From positions 44,216,036 through 44,280,035 of the forward strand of contig CM055099.1 of NCBI GenBank assembly GCA_029204225.1: DNA of 64,000 nt, written 5' to 3'. The notes below the pieces were generated by a model that searched no databases, was not told the DNA's origin, and worked only from the letters and a program-made list of their open reading frames with translations. Both the position numbers and the translations under genes were made by a program. Positions 51,601 through 62,841 of this stretch are shown here, piece by piece. Position 1 is the stretch's first letter; each line of letters begins with the position of its first letter. This stretch comes from Diphasiastrum complanatum (Eukaryota; Streptophyta; Lycopodiopsida; Lycopodiales; Lycopodiaceae).

Positions 51601-54600
51601 ATGGGGGGGCGCCACACTGCCCCCTGGTGCCCTTGCACCCGAGCCTCCTCCACTCGCTCCCCTACTCGCTCCCCCCGTAATGGATCGTCTGCCTCCGCGC
51701 ATGGATCCAAGATCTCGGGCGTGAGGGCGGAAGCTCCCAGGAAGATCAGTGGAGCCCCCGTGGAGTGGCCGCACGGGGGGGTGCTGAGTCGGGACTGGGT
51801 GTTGATGCTGGGGGAGGTGCTTGATACGGCATCGCGTCGGTTGCAGCCGCAGCAGCTGCCCACTGTGTTGCCTGTGCCTGTGGTGGATGCTATTGTCACT
51901 ACCGCTGAGAGGCTGCTTAATGGTGAGCCAAATTGTTTGAAGATTGATCCGGAGAAATCTTGCACCAGCGTGGTGCTCGTGGGAGATGTCCATGGCCAGC
52001 TTCATGATGTGTTGCATTTGCTGGAAATCACTGGCTACCCGGGTTCGGATCAGATATACGTTTTCAATGGGGATTATGTGGATCGTGGTGCCTGGGGATT
52101 TGAAACTTACATTCTATTGCTGGCATGGAAGGTAAAAGTTGCACGATGTTATCATCTCATTTTACGAAAATATGGACTGTTTGCAACAACAGCAAGCTCG
52201 AAGCAGTTCTTAGCCTCTCCTCGTCGTATACACTATATTCTGATAGCTTAATATTTACTGTTGAATCTGTGTGATTGAAGCTTTAGTCCTGCATTTCTTT
52301 TTCCGTGTAGCACTCCACGTTGAAAAAGATATCCACAGCGTATAGCATTTTTGTAGCCTGAGCTTAGATTGTTATGTATTGTGCAATCTATGGAAGATAA
52401 ACTATCAGACAATCAAGGTCGACATGAAGCGTTTAAATTCGTGGCTTCGAGTTTCCTTATCTTGGTCCTTTACATATCTAGACTTGTATGATGGTGCAGT
52501 ATGCAAAATGCTTGTGAGTTCGCCAGATGAAGTGATTGTTCGACCTACTGCTACTTCTCGCATAACTTTAACATTCCAAGAAACGCTCAGCCTTTTTTCC
52601 AGGCTTAACTATATGCTGATATTAGCTTCCTCGACTGAACAAAGGTTTTTAGCACTCAGAAAAAGTGGTACTAGCTTTTCTTTTGGTCAGTTTAAACATC
52701 TCGGAGTGTTTTTATGTTCATAAGGTTAAAAGCTGTTTCCTGCAGCTCACCGACGGTGAGCTAATTTTCAGAGTGCAATATGTGGTTATTTTGCTGAGAG
52801 CCAGCGCCTCAACGCAAGAAGCATGGCAGTAAACGTGATATAGCGCAAATAACCTTTGCTATAAGAACGTTCGTGACAATGTTGCCATTGCGGTCTCACT
52901 TTGTTATTGCTTTCGGAGATTTCTTTCACCGATAAAACCCTCTCTATGTTCGTCTGTTGTTTTCGAGAAGGATATGAGTTTCCGGTTTATGAGGACATTC
53001 ACGCGCCGGTTTTGTTTTGATTCATATCAGCCAAGACGCTTACATATGGCATTGAACTTGCAGGTGTTGTTGCCAAAACGAGTGTTTCTGCTCAGAGGCA
53101 ATCACGAGACAAGGTTTTGCAATATTGCTTATGGTTTTGAAGAGGAGGTCATTGTCAAATACGGTGACGATGCAAGCTTTTTATACGAGAAAATTTTGGC
53201 AAGCTTTGAAGCCCTTCCATTGGCAGCTGTGGTAGCAAGTTCAGTGTATGTGGCTCACGGGGGACTATTTCGTCACTGTCAACAAGCCCCGGTCTTAACA
53301 CCGGGTACCACTCCCAACAGTTCTAAGCGCTTTATGGATCCTGAGAGTAGATCCTTGAAATTGGGCACTCTGGAAGACCTGGCCAAAGCAACAAGGGGGG
53401 TCTTAGATCCATCTGGCGTTGGCCATAATGCAGTTCCAGGAGATGTTTTATGGTCGGATCCTTCTCCAAATCCTGGCCTTGAATTCAATGCGGCCCGTGG
53501 AATAGGGCTCTTATTTGGACCTGATTGCACGCAGGAGTTTCTGCAGAAGCATAGACTAAAGGTCTAGATCTACAAACAAAGGCTACTCTGGTACTCAAGT
53601 TTCTGATGTGTAACGATTGCTCTTCTTGCAGGTGTTTCTAGCTGACACTAAATTATGCCTTGATACACATTGTCAGTTTCCCTTAAGGATCTAGGATAGT
53701 GAGAATACAGCAGATGGTTTCTGAATGCCAAAGACGTGTTCATAACCAGGCCTTCCAGAACAACCACGTGGTGCTTTAGATGCCTGATACACACAGATTA
53801 TTCCATGATTTCCTCTCTAGCATGTCATGGCGTTCTCATCTTCTAATTGCTTTCAATATAGATGGCCATACTACTGAAATTAATTTAAGATGTTAGGCTG
53901 GAAGAAGAAAATAAAGAACATGATTGTTGTTTTTGTTAACAGCTATGCACTTATCAAATCTGTGATTGCTGTTAAGGAGTTTTCTTTGCCGTAATCATCT
54001 TAGTTTAAGATTTCCCTCGTAATTTTATAGCTAAAGACCTTCATGAAGAACGTTGGAATGTTTGTATATATCTCGCGACCTTGAAACGTAGAAAATCTCA
54101 TCTTATCTCTTTAAAGTATTTTACTGCTGAGTCTCATTTTTTGTGTTAACCAGAAAAGTTTCATTTCTCAAACCTAAAATATATTCTTGGACTATTATCT
54201 ATTTCTGACATTCTCTAGATGCCCTGCCCCTTTCACCTCCAGATGGCCTGTAGTCAATAGGTGGAATCAGCTGAAAACTGTCTCTTTGATTCAAAGAATT
54301 TTAACTTTACTTTATATGCCTCATGTAATAACCTTTAGCATAGATAACTAAAGTGATCTCACTGATGTAGGTTTTTATACATACTGATGTGTGCAATTCA
54401 GCTCTGGGTATCAATCTAGTAATCTATGTCTGAAGGTATGCTTTCTGTTTTGAGAATGCAGCTGATTGTAAGATCACATGAAGGTCCTGATGCAAGAGAA
54501 AAGCGAACAGACATGAAGAGCATGGACAATGGATACACAATTGATCATGTAGTTGATGCTGGAAAGCTCATCACACTTTTCAGTGCTCCTGATTATCCTC

Positions 54601-54608
54601 AGTTCCAG
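51601..54608 (+). CDS. PP7: PP7-type serine/threonine protein phosphatase, 3' end missing
   Basis: Metallophosphatase of the plant PP7 branch of the PPP family. Three phase-0 exons: 51601-52131, 53064-53561 and 54462-54608, joined by GT-AG introns of 932 and 900 bases, giving 392 codons. Metal-binding and catalytic motifs are intact: GDVHGQLHD (128-136), GDYVDRG (157-163), RGNHE (188-192), AHGG (241-244) and RSHEGPD (347-353). DNGYTIDH and FSAPDYPQFQ close exon 3. The RGAWG and HEGPDAREKR wording is characteristic of PP7. In PP7 proteins about 50-60 more residues follow PQFQ; no such exon is visible to 57713. Unspliced reading would add VFPAFI and stop. The N-terminal ~55 residues are low-complexity. 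PP7 is a nuclear/cytosolic phosphatase linked in Arabidopsis to light and heat signalling. The start is chosen as the first ATG in the GC-rich exon. Confidence 0.9.
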
Positions 54609-54838
54609 GTTTTCCCAGCATTTATCTAACAAATATGGTTTAGAAGATTGCAATTTGTATCTGAAGGTTTTTACAAGCTTTTAAATTAATTTGCGTTCCA
54701 ATCTAGCGATAAGTACGCTGTTTTTCATATTTTCACCTTTCGTTGTGTGCCCATCCCCAAATTCCCACATCTGCATCTTCCAAGCACTGAAAAAAGCACA
54801 GAAAGTACTCGTGCATGACAACGATCATGGGAACAATA
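54609..54838 (+). other. Putative third intron of PP7, cut by a copia insertion
   Basis: Begins with a GT donor after PQFQ. It contains no clear exon. A short open stretch near 54780-54835 (ALKKAQKVLVHDNDHG) does not resemble the PP7 C-terminus. Retroelement sequence starts at 54839. Confidence 0.5.
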
Positions 54839-55071
54839 TGTCGAGGATCGATCTAGCAGTTTATGAAAGCAACTATCACACTCCGTACATATAGACAGTT
54901 TAATTTTTGGGTACCGCTGCATGGCAGTCTGGTCCTCTTTACTGGACGTGTGTCCGAACTCACTATCCACTTACTGACGTGTACTGTGTATTTAAAGCAT
55001 CGTATAAAAAACTACTAAAAACGGTAGTACTGGTCAAGTGTTCAGATAAACTGGACTTATCTACTCTGACA
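54839..55071 (-). repeat. 3' LTR of small copia (233 bp, with deletion)
   Basis: The plus strand runs from TGTCGAGGATCG to CTACTCTGACA. It matches 56580-56910 but lacks about 98 internal bases. Numerous differences between the two LTRs indicate an older insertion. Confidence 0.85.
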
Positions 55072-55086
55072 CTCTCCCTTAAGTCC
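55072..55086 (-). promoter_or_regulatory. Polypurine tract
   Basis: The minus strand reads GGACTTAAGGGAGAG immediately before the 3' LTR. Confidence 0.75.
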
Positions 55087-56566
55087 TACTTTATCTTACA
55101 TATAGATAGCTTTTCTCCAAAAGCTCAAATATATCAACAGTTAATGGCTTAGTAAATATGTCTTCTAGCTGGTCTTCTGTCCTGGAATGCACCAATTGTA
55201 TTTCACTAGATAGCAGATGTGCTTTGTGCATGGAATACAAGATTTTTCGCTAGCTAGATGGCGCTCTAGCTGTCACACTTGATCGTAGTGGGCTTACTTT
55301 GTGGGATGCCAATATCTTCTAACATTCTTCTCAACCATATTGCTTCTTGTGTGGCTGAGCATAGCGCTTTGTATTCAGCTTTTGTTGTAGATAAGGCAAT
55401 TGTCTCCTGTTTCTTACTAGACCAAGAAAATGCACCATTACCAAAGTGAAAGATATAACTTGTGGTGGATCTCCTGTCATCAACACACCTTGTCCAATTT
55501 GAATTAACATAGTCTTGTAATACTAGCAAATTAAATTGCCCATCATATATCACACCATAAGTAGCTGTGCTTCTCACATAGCGAAGAATTCTCTTCGTGG
55601 CTTTCCAATGCGTCTCTGTAGGCATAGCCATAAATTGACTTACACGGCTAACAACATAACTTATGTCAGGACGAGTAGTGGTAAGATAAATAAGACAACC
55701 AACCAATTGGTGAAATAATGTAGCATCTACAACTTACTCTCATCCTCATGAGATAGCTTCTTACCGACCTCCACAGGTGTAGAAACTGGCTTGCTATCCC
55801 ACATTTTGAAATGCTCCAAAATCTCTTTCATATAATTAGTCTGCGTACGTGCAATGGCATCATGTCTTTGCCAAACTTTTACTCCCAAGCAACAGTGCAT
55901 CATGAGCGTTAAGAAGTAGAACGCTCCACCTATTGACATTGTCTTCATTGGTCCACACAAAACAAGTTCCAACACTCGTTTGGCTCTAGTTGCCCCCTCC
56001 TTGTCAAATGCTTCTTGATGTGACTTACCAGGTATACATCCCTTGCAAATAGACTCCTCTTGATCATCTAGGCTAGGCAAACCTATTAGCATCTTCAATT
56101 TGCGTAGCAATCTCAGGCACAGAGTCTTGTGATGCTAATGCGGTCACGAATGTTGTGCTAGGGTCAACATTGTCACTATTGACATCATCCTCGACAATGT
56201 TAGTGAGTTGCTTCACTTTGCCCTTCGCCGCCTTCTTTCGACAATCCCTTGCCCAATGATAAACCCACTGTAGGTCGCCCTACTGCTTGCTCTCAAGTGG
56301 TTCAACAAATTTGCAAATCGGCGTAGTAGCGAATGCAAATGAGCTGATTTGTTTCCGAAGGCCACTCTTCGCAAGAAAGCTCAAAGTTTAGCCGCTTCAA
56401 ATCTCTTCAAACTTAACCCCAATTCAAGCACGCAGAACTTGATCCTCCTCAATCAAATTTTGCTCTCCTACCAACCAAATTGAGTGATAGCCAAGTCAAC
56501 AATCACTTGTTCTTCGAATTCTCCAAGAATTCAGCCTCCAGCTTTTGTCAAACCGCCTCCATCCCA
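55087..56566 (-). pseudogene. Internally deleted copia: integrase start fused to RT end and RNase H
   Basis: Minus strand. 56566-56110 is decayed gag. 56110-55900 reads KMLIGLPSLDDQEESICKGC, KSHQEAFDKEGATRAKRVLE and LVLCGPMKTMSIGGAFYF: the GAG-pre-integrase and start of integrase. At about 55890 it changes abruptly to the RT C-terminal region (AIARTQTNYMKEILEHFKMW, SKPVSTPVEVG). A frame change follows, then 55706-55266 has VGCLIYLTTTRPDISYVVSR, RILRYVRSTATYGVIYDG and AEYKALCSATQEAIWLRRML (RNase H). Most of the integrase core and the RT catalytic half are missing. It would depend on a helper even without its frameshifts. Confidence 0.88.
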
Positions 56567-56579
56567 GGCTCTGATACCA
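56567..56579 (-). promoter_or_regulatory. Primer-binding site (initiator tRNA-Met)
   Basis: The minus strand reads TGGTATCAGAGCC, directly after the LTR end CTCAACA. Confidence 0.92.
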
Positions 56580-56910
56580 TGTTGAGGATCGATCTAACAG
56601 TTTATGAAAGCAATTATCACAGTCTAACCATCACTTAGAATCATCAAGCGTAAAGAGAGAGCACACACCAACCCCACGAAGCTCAGTTGTCGAGTGTGTA
56701 TTCTCAACAGAGAAAGTGAAGTACATATAGACAATCTAATTTTTGGGGGGTACCACTGCATGGCAGTTCAGTCCCCGTTACGGGACATGTGTCCCAACTC
56801 ACTATCCACTTATTGATGCGTACTGTGTGTAAATAAGGCAACGTATAAAAAATGCTAAAAATGGCAGTATTCGTCAAGTGTTCAGATAAACTGGACTTAT
56901 CTACTCGGTG
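56580..56910 (-). repeat. 5' LTR of small copia (about 331 bp)
   Basis: The plus strand starts TGTTGAGGATCG. The outer end is near CTACTCGG and has lost the expected terminal sequence. No target-site duplication is visible when compared with the left flank (ACAATA). Confidence 0.82.
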
Positions 56911-57713
56911 TTGAATGATGTCGCCGAGCAAAGAGATCCCATTGTGTACGCATTAAACACATAAAAGTGTAGGAAAAATGCTAGTTGGATGAGCTAACAA
57001 TAATGATTGCATTTCATGGCCAACACAAATAATAATAGGAATGTTTCACATAAAGAAACACCAAACCATTTCTGTAGTCCAAGAATGCCATGAGAATGTA
57101 GTAAGATACTTCTCACTCTCAAATATATTCCTAGGTTTCTAAATGGCCGAGAATGCCATATAGGAGTTGCATTACATTAGGACTTAAAAGTGTGCACCAA
57201 GAGTCCTAGTCAAACATATAATTGAGCAAGCTACAAGGATAGAGGATGATGTGCGCATGAAAAAGAATGCCATATCATCTATAATGTCAATTGTGCTAGA
57301 TAATAACAATGATAGTTGATGCACAAGTTGGAAATAGTGTAATATGCAATAATGGGCATAAGAACAGTCATGTAAGATAAGTAGAGGAGCATCGAATATA
57401 GAAAGAAGAAAAGAAAGCCTCATTAATGAATTTTCCATGCCAAAAGGCATATAAGATGAAAAAGTACATGTCAAGTATGTGGTATCAATGGGAGCGCATA
57501 GACTGTCTCCGTGTAACAGTAGGAAAAGTACATGCAAATATAATTACTAAATAATCCAAAATGGATGGGACTGAATGAGACATTAAATGGAAATACATGT
57601 GCTGATATAAATGATAATCAAATGATATAATGTCATCATCACGTCCTGCTAGGAATGAGAAAGGACATAATACGAGCTGCTGTAGTAGGTAGAGCTAGCA
57701 GGTAGAGCTAGGG
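56911..57713. other. Anonymous spacer
   Basis: AT-rich; no phosphatase exon, RNA gene or repeat terminus seen. A short tandem AGGTAGAGCTAG repeat lies at about 57688-57712, next to the gypsy insertion. Confidence 0.5.
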
Positions 57714-58070
57714 TGTATAGATCCTAACACCACAGTAGGGCAAACACTAACTGATCCACCCAACCTTGCCTACTCCCTGATATAGAGTAAGCCCCTCCTA
57801 GCCCAGTGTGAGGACTGGTAGCATGCTACTGCCAGGTGTCGGCCACGTGGCACTGACGTGGCCGACTGCACGTCGGGACCCAACTGGGGGCCCCATCCTG
57901 CTGACAGGGTCCCTAGGCTGTGTTAGGCCCGCCATGGCTATGGACCGTGCTGGGGCACACTACTCACACTGTCTTGCCCTGTTGGTCATGTACGCTGGAC
58001 ACGACCCTGACTGTGGTATCTGACCTATCTGTGTTCTCTAGGGTTCGGCACTGGTTACGGGCTCGTAACA
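57714..58070 (-). repeat. 3' LTR of chromovirus-type gypsy (357 bp)
   Basis: The plus strand runs from TGTATAGATCC to GGGCTCGTAACA. The first ~298 bases align with 63702-64000 with five substitutions and one 1-base indel. Both ends are TG/CA. Confidence 0.95.
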
Positions 58071-58090
58071 CTCCCTCCCCCCCCCCTCTT
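58071..58090 (-). promoter_or_regulatory. Polypurine tract
   Basis: The minus strand reads AAGAGGGGGGGGGGAGGGAG, directly abutting the 3' LTR. This is the classical primer for plus-strand cDNA. Confidence 0.93.
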
Positions 58091-59106
58091 AAGAACCGTC
58101 TTGGTCCTCTAAGACAAAGTCTGGAAAAATCTTGCGAAGGACGCTGCCTCTTTCCCAAGTGGTATTCTCAACAGGCTGATCATTCCACTTAACCAGATAT
58201 TCTCGGTATAGAGTATGACGAGTCTGCGTCTCTCTACTATCAAGACTCTCCTCTGGTTCATGTGGAGGTTGTTGAGGATCCAATGAGAGAACTAGAACAC
58301 TGTCCCCTGCCAGATTGTCTGATCTGGTTAAGGCTTTTCGTAACTGACTTACATGAAAGACTGGAAAAACCTTACTGCTGTGTGGGAGTTCTAGTTCATA
58401 GGTGACCTCGCCTAGTCTCTTACTGATGGTAAAGGGACCACAATACCTTGGAGACAACTTAGCACACACTTCTGATTTGAGGGTTTTAGAGTCAACTGGG
58501 ACTCTCAAGTAGACTTTCTCACCAGTGGAGAACTGCACATCCCGTCTGTGTGGATCTGCATAATGCCTGGCTTGATCCTGGGACTGTCTAATGCTACGCT
58601 TAGCATGTTCTATCATCTGGTTTAGGTCCTCTAAAAAGTTTCTGGCTGCTTCAACTTTTTCCTATTTGAACCCTACAGCTGTGGGTGAGCGTGGCTAAAA
58701 ACCGTACATCAGCATAAATGGGCTGTATCCCGTAGCTGAATGTTTGGTACTGTTGTAAGCAAACTCTAATATCGAGAAATACTCCTCCCAATTAGTCTGC
58801 TTCTTGCTGACGTATGCACGAAGCATATCCTCCAGCACTTGATTTACCCTTTCTGTTTGACCGTCCGTCTGTGGATGGTCGGTGGTACTCATATTAAGTT
58901 TAGTATGGAGATGATGGAATACTGCCCTCCAAAAATTTCCAGTAAACTTACTGTCCCAGTCGCTGACTATGCCGGAAGGTAGACCGTACAATTTAAATAG
59001 CCCGTCTACAAACAACCTCGCTAACTCTGGAGCTCTAACGGTTGTTTTGGTCGGAATAAAATGAGCCATTTTGGTCAGATGGTCAACTGTGACCCATATA
59101 GCGTCA
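58091..59106 (-). pseudogene. pol: Gypsy integrase second half with chromodomain, two TAG stops
   Basis: Minus strand, one frame from about 59106 to 58089. It reads NDAIWVTVDHLTKMAHFIPT, then the integrase core: GLPSGIVSDWDSKFTG (second catalytic Asp), TDHPQTDGQTERVNQVLEDM (catalytic Glu) and KHSATGYSPFMLMYGF. In-frame TAG codons fall at 58697-58695 and 58664-58662, where relatives tend to have glutamine. The C-terminal GPF-type domain follows (YCGPFTISKRLGEVTYELEL, VFHVSQLRKAL). The end reads YREYLVKWNDQPVENTTWE, a chromodomain. This places the element in the chromoviruses, whose chromodomain guides integration to chromatin. The first catalytic Asp is lost at the frameshift junction with the upstream frame. 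Confidence 0.9.
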
Positions 59107-61926
59107 TTACCCTTTTGGGTTCTCCCATTTACTAGCTGGTATTTCTAAGGGATGCAACAACCCTCCTGCCTTTAAACGCTCTGCTTTATTTACTTGACAT
59201 TTCTGGCAACTGGTTACATACTGGTGGACGTCCTTTTTCATACTGGGCCAGAAAAATTGCCTACGAAGAAGCTCATAGGTCTTCTGTATGCCTGGGTGTC
59301 CCGCACTAGGATTGTCATGACATTCATATAGGACCTGCTGCCTATAATCCTCTGAATTGGGAACACATACTCTATCTCTATAGAGCAAGTACTCATCCTG
59401 AATGGAATACTGTTTCCATTTGAATCCTTGAGTCAACTGACCCACAACCACTGGGGTTTGCTTGGGTAATACAGGCTCAGAATCCTCAACGTCATCTGAC
59501 GACGTATACTCGAACTCATCATCATCCTCAACGGAAGCTGCCGTATTCTTGGATGAACTGGCACCAGCCCCGGGAACTGGTTCTGGAGTCTGTAACTGTC
59601 TGCTCTCGACTGAGTTCCAGATAGTAGAGAAGAATGCATCATGCTGGCATTTCCCTCTCAAGGACTCAAGTAACTCATTACGAATCTGAGTAAAACTCAG
59701 CTCGTTTATCATAGGCATTCTGCTAAGGGCATCTGCTACTGTATTGAATTTTCCACGCCTATATCTGATAGACATGTCAAACTCTTGCATCAACTCTGCC
59801 CAACGAGCTTTCCAACCTCTAAGCTCAGGTTGATTGCAAAGGTATCTGAGACTCTCATGGTCTGTCAGGACCTCAAAGTTGGCACCATACAAATAATGCC
59901 TCCAAGTCTTAAGGGCATGGACTATAGAAAAGAGTTCCTTTTCATAGGCACTATACCTAGTCTGAGCTGGCTCGAGTTTTTTACTCTCGAACGCAATTGG
60001 TCGTCCACCCTGAGTTAGCACAGCACCTACTGCAAAGTTGCTAGCATCTGTTTCGACCACAAATGGCTGATTGGGGTCGACGACTTTTAAAACTGGTGCT
60101 GTAGCTAAGGCTGTTTTGAGAGCATCAAAGCTCTCCTGCTGCGCGGACTCCCAAATGAACTCCTTTCCCTTCCCCTTAAGGAGATTTGTCATAGGGACCG
60201 CTATCTGAGCATATTCCTTGACAAATCGTCTGTAATATCCTGCCAGACCAAGAAAGATTTGAAGTTCCAAAATATTCTGAGATCTCAGCCAACTGAGTAT
60301 GGCTTTAACCTTATTTGGGTCCATCTTAATCCCATCTGAAGAGATAATGTGACCCAAATATGCTACTTCTTCAACGAAGAATTCACACTTGGATTGTTTA
60401 GCATAGAGCTTATGCTTTCTGAGCAGTCGAAACACCTTTCTGAGGTGTTTTAGATGCTCCTTCCTCGTTTTGTTGTAAACGAGGATGTCATCTAGAAATA
60501 CGACTACAAACTTACCCAAGTATGGTCTGAGGACACTGTTCATCAAGGTCATAAAGGTAGCTGGAGCATTTGTGAGCCCAAATGGCATCACCTTAAACTC
60601 ACAATGACCGTGACGAGTCCTAAAAGCTGTTTTCGAGACATCTTCCGATTTTATACGGACTTGATGATATCCCGATCTGAGGTCTATTTTACTGAAAAAC
60701 TTAGCCCCGTCGAGTTGATCAAACAACTCGTCTGCCCGAGGCATAGGGTATTTATTCTTAATTGTGACTTTATTGAGGGCTCTGTAATCTACGCAAAGAC
60801 GCATAGACCCCTCTTTCTTTTTCACCAATAGGACTGGTGAGGCCCATGGTGAACTACTGGTCTGAATTTGGCCTTTCCCAAGATAGTCTGTTAACTGCCT
60901 AGTTATTTCTTCATCCTCTGTTCGGCTGACCCGATACGAAGGTTTAGAAACAGGTGCTGTACCTGGTACTAGGTTTATTACATGATCTACCTCTCTGCTA
61001 GGTGGTAAACCATGTGGTAAATCTTGAGGAAAAACATCTTTAAATTTAGACAATAAAGTTTCTAATTTACTGATTTTTTGCTGAATAGAACTGGAAATAG
61101 AAACTTCAGGAATAAACTGAAAGTCACATATGAATACCTGATGGTCTTCGTCTCCGATTAGTTGACAGAGCTCTGAACTGCAGACCATAGGGCTGTTGGG
61201 AGCATCATGCTCCCCATGCAACTGGATCTCTCGGCCTTTATGCTGAAAGCTGAGGGTGTTCTCCTGATAGTTTATGTGGAGGGAAGGTCCTAAACTGTAG
61301 AGCCAATCTCTCCCGAGAACAATGTCTGTTCGATCCAGGTGCATTATCTGAAAGTTTATTTCATCTTGGTACCCCTGAATACCAAGATTTAACTTACTTA
61401 CCATAGTTTCCCATATTTTTTTATCTTCACCCTTAGCTAATGAAACTATGTACCTATGCTGACTAGGTACTTCTGGTAGTTTAAGCTTTTTAACCAGGGT
61501 GTAGGTGATGAAATTATGGGTTGCCCCATCATCAACCATGACTCTTACTGACTGGTTACCAACTTTCCCATGCATACGTACTAGGTCATGCGGCCCAAAG
61601 CTGAAGGGTCTCGCTAGCATTGCAGAGGTCAGCTGGCAACAGTGTTCATGATCTTCATGATACACTTTGATCTCGGAAGCTGCCGAGTCACTGGGGAAAC
61701 ATACAGTATGAACAAGATGAACTTGTTTTTTATCTTTCTTATCTTTTTTAGTGAAAGGCCCCTTGGGACACTGTCTGACTGTGTGTCCCTTGCCCATACA
61801 CACAAAGCACAAACGTTCTTGTTTGGCTTTCTCAAAATCATCTGGTTTTAAGGGCTGTATGAGTGAAGGGCGTTTCTGAGGAGCTTCACCTTTAAATTTA
61901 TCTTCTTTCTTTCTTTTTAAAAATTT
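59107..61926 (-). pseudogene. pol: Gypsy pol: zinc knuckle, protease, RT, RNase H, integrase start
   Basis: Minus strand, uninterrupted for about 940 codons and in frame with gag. Residues below count from the frame starting at 61812. CCHC knuckle [14 protein letters not shown] at 2-15. Protease site [12 protein letters not shown] at 91-102 (DDG where DSG or DTG is usual). [15 protein letters not shown] (catalytic Asp 377) and FLDDILVY (439-446). RNase [14 protein letters not shown] (Asp 589), [13 protein letters not shown] and [10 protein letters not shown]. An acidic Ser-rich linker (about 735-780) precedes the integrase zinc finger (H832, H839, C869, C872; CQKCQVNK). The frame ends at ASKWENPKG followed by TAA, where about 30 bases appear deleted. 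All RT and RNase H catalytic residues seen are intact, so loss of activity is recent. Confidence 0.93.
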
Positions 61927-62841
61927 CTATTTAAATTGAAAGTCTTTCTGAGAAGGCTGCTCAGAAAGTGGCTGTTGTCTCGCCCTCTTCCTACCCACTG
62001 AATCATCATAGATTTGAGCATATCTGAGAGCTTGCTCAAGGGTAGTAGGCGAGTTTCTCTGGACCTCTACTTTATATTCATCTTTGAGGCCACGGACAAA
62101 TCCCCTGTTTTTCTGATAGTCATCCATATTTTTAATCTTTAAAATTGCTTCTCGATACTGCGAGATATATTGGATGAGGGACTTGTCCATTACTGTTCTT
62201 TCCCAGGCTTCCCAGGCTCTATCAAGTTCATTCTCTGGTAGAAATTCTCTTAGGAAAGCTTCTTCAAAAGCTTTCCATGACCGGGGAGTCTGCCCAGTCT
62301 CCTGGAGATTTAACCACCACTTATAGGCCATAGGCCCTAAGGAAAGACTGGCCTCAATAGCTTGCAAATGGTCAGGGGTCTGTTTAAGAGCATGAATGTT
62401 CTTCCATTTGCTGAGGAAGGTTTGTAGAATATCTACATTTCTATCCTTTTCTTCCCCATTAAAAGTAGGAGGTTTTAAGTCTTTAAAAAGACTGGGGTGA
62501 GACCGTAAAGTCTCACCCAAAACTGATGGAAGTGGAGAAGGGGATAACTGAGAAGTGGAGGGAAGGCTTCCTTTCGCGGAACTCAAAATCAAGTTTTTGA
62601 GTTCAGCGAACGAGTCGTCCACACTGGACTTGAAATTGGCTAATGCCAACTTCAGTTCATCCACTTCTGTTACCAATTGGAGGAACTGCTCCTTGGTAAC
62701 CAGTTCGTCGAGTTCTTCGGCGAACTGTTCCTGTTCTTCTACTTCCATGGGTTCCTTCCCTTTTCTGTAAGCCAAGGCTTCTGTTTCAAGTTCGTCGAAG
62801 CCTCTCTGCAGGGGTTGATCAGGTCCCTGAGGAGTGGTCAT
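61927..62841 (-). pseudogene. gag: Gypsy gag, 304 codons, ending at an in-frame TAG
   Basis: Minus strand. It begins MTTPQGPDQPLQRGFDELET, with an acidic coiled-coil N-terminus (LVTKEQFLQLVTEVDELKLA). The capsid domain is at about 120-260: LKPPTFNGEEKDRNVDILQT, YKWWLNLQETGQTPRSWKAF and REFLPENELDRAWEAWERT. It ends at TAG (61929-61927), after which the same frame continues through the zinc knuckle into pol. The stop lies before the knuckle, not between gag and pol, so programmed readthrough is less likely than a CAG-to-TAG change. The start is the first ATG after the leader. Capsid packages element RNA. Confidence 0.92.

Noticed and set aside
54780-54838. Possible fourth PP7 exon (ALKKAQKVLVHDNDHG)
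   Set aside because: It does not resemble the PP7 C-terminus, and no convincing phase-0 acceptor opens it.
61927-61929. Programmed gag-pol readthrough at the TAG
   Set aside because: The stop lies before the zinc knuckle rather than at a gag-pol boundary, and two more TAG stops in integrase suggest ordinary decay. Kept only as an alternative.
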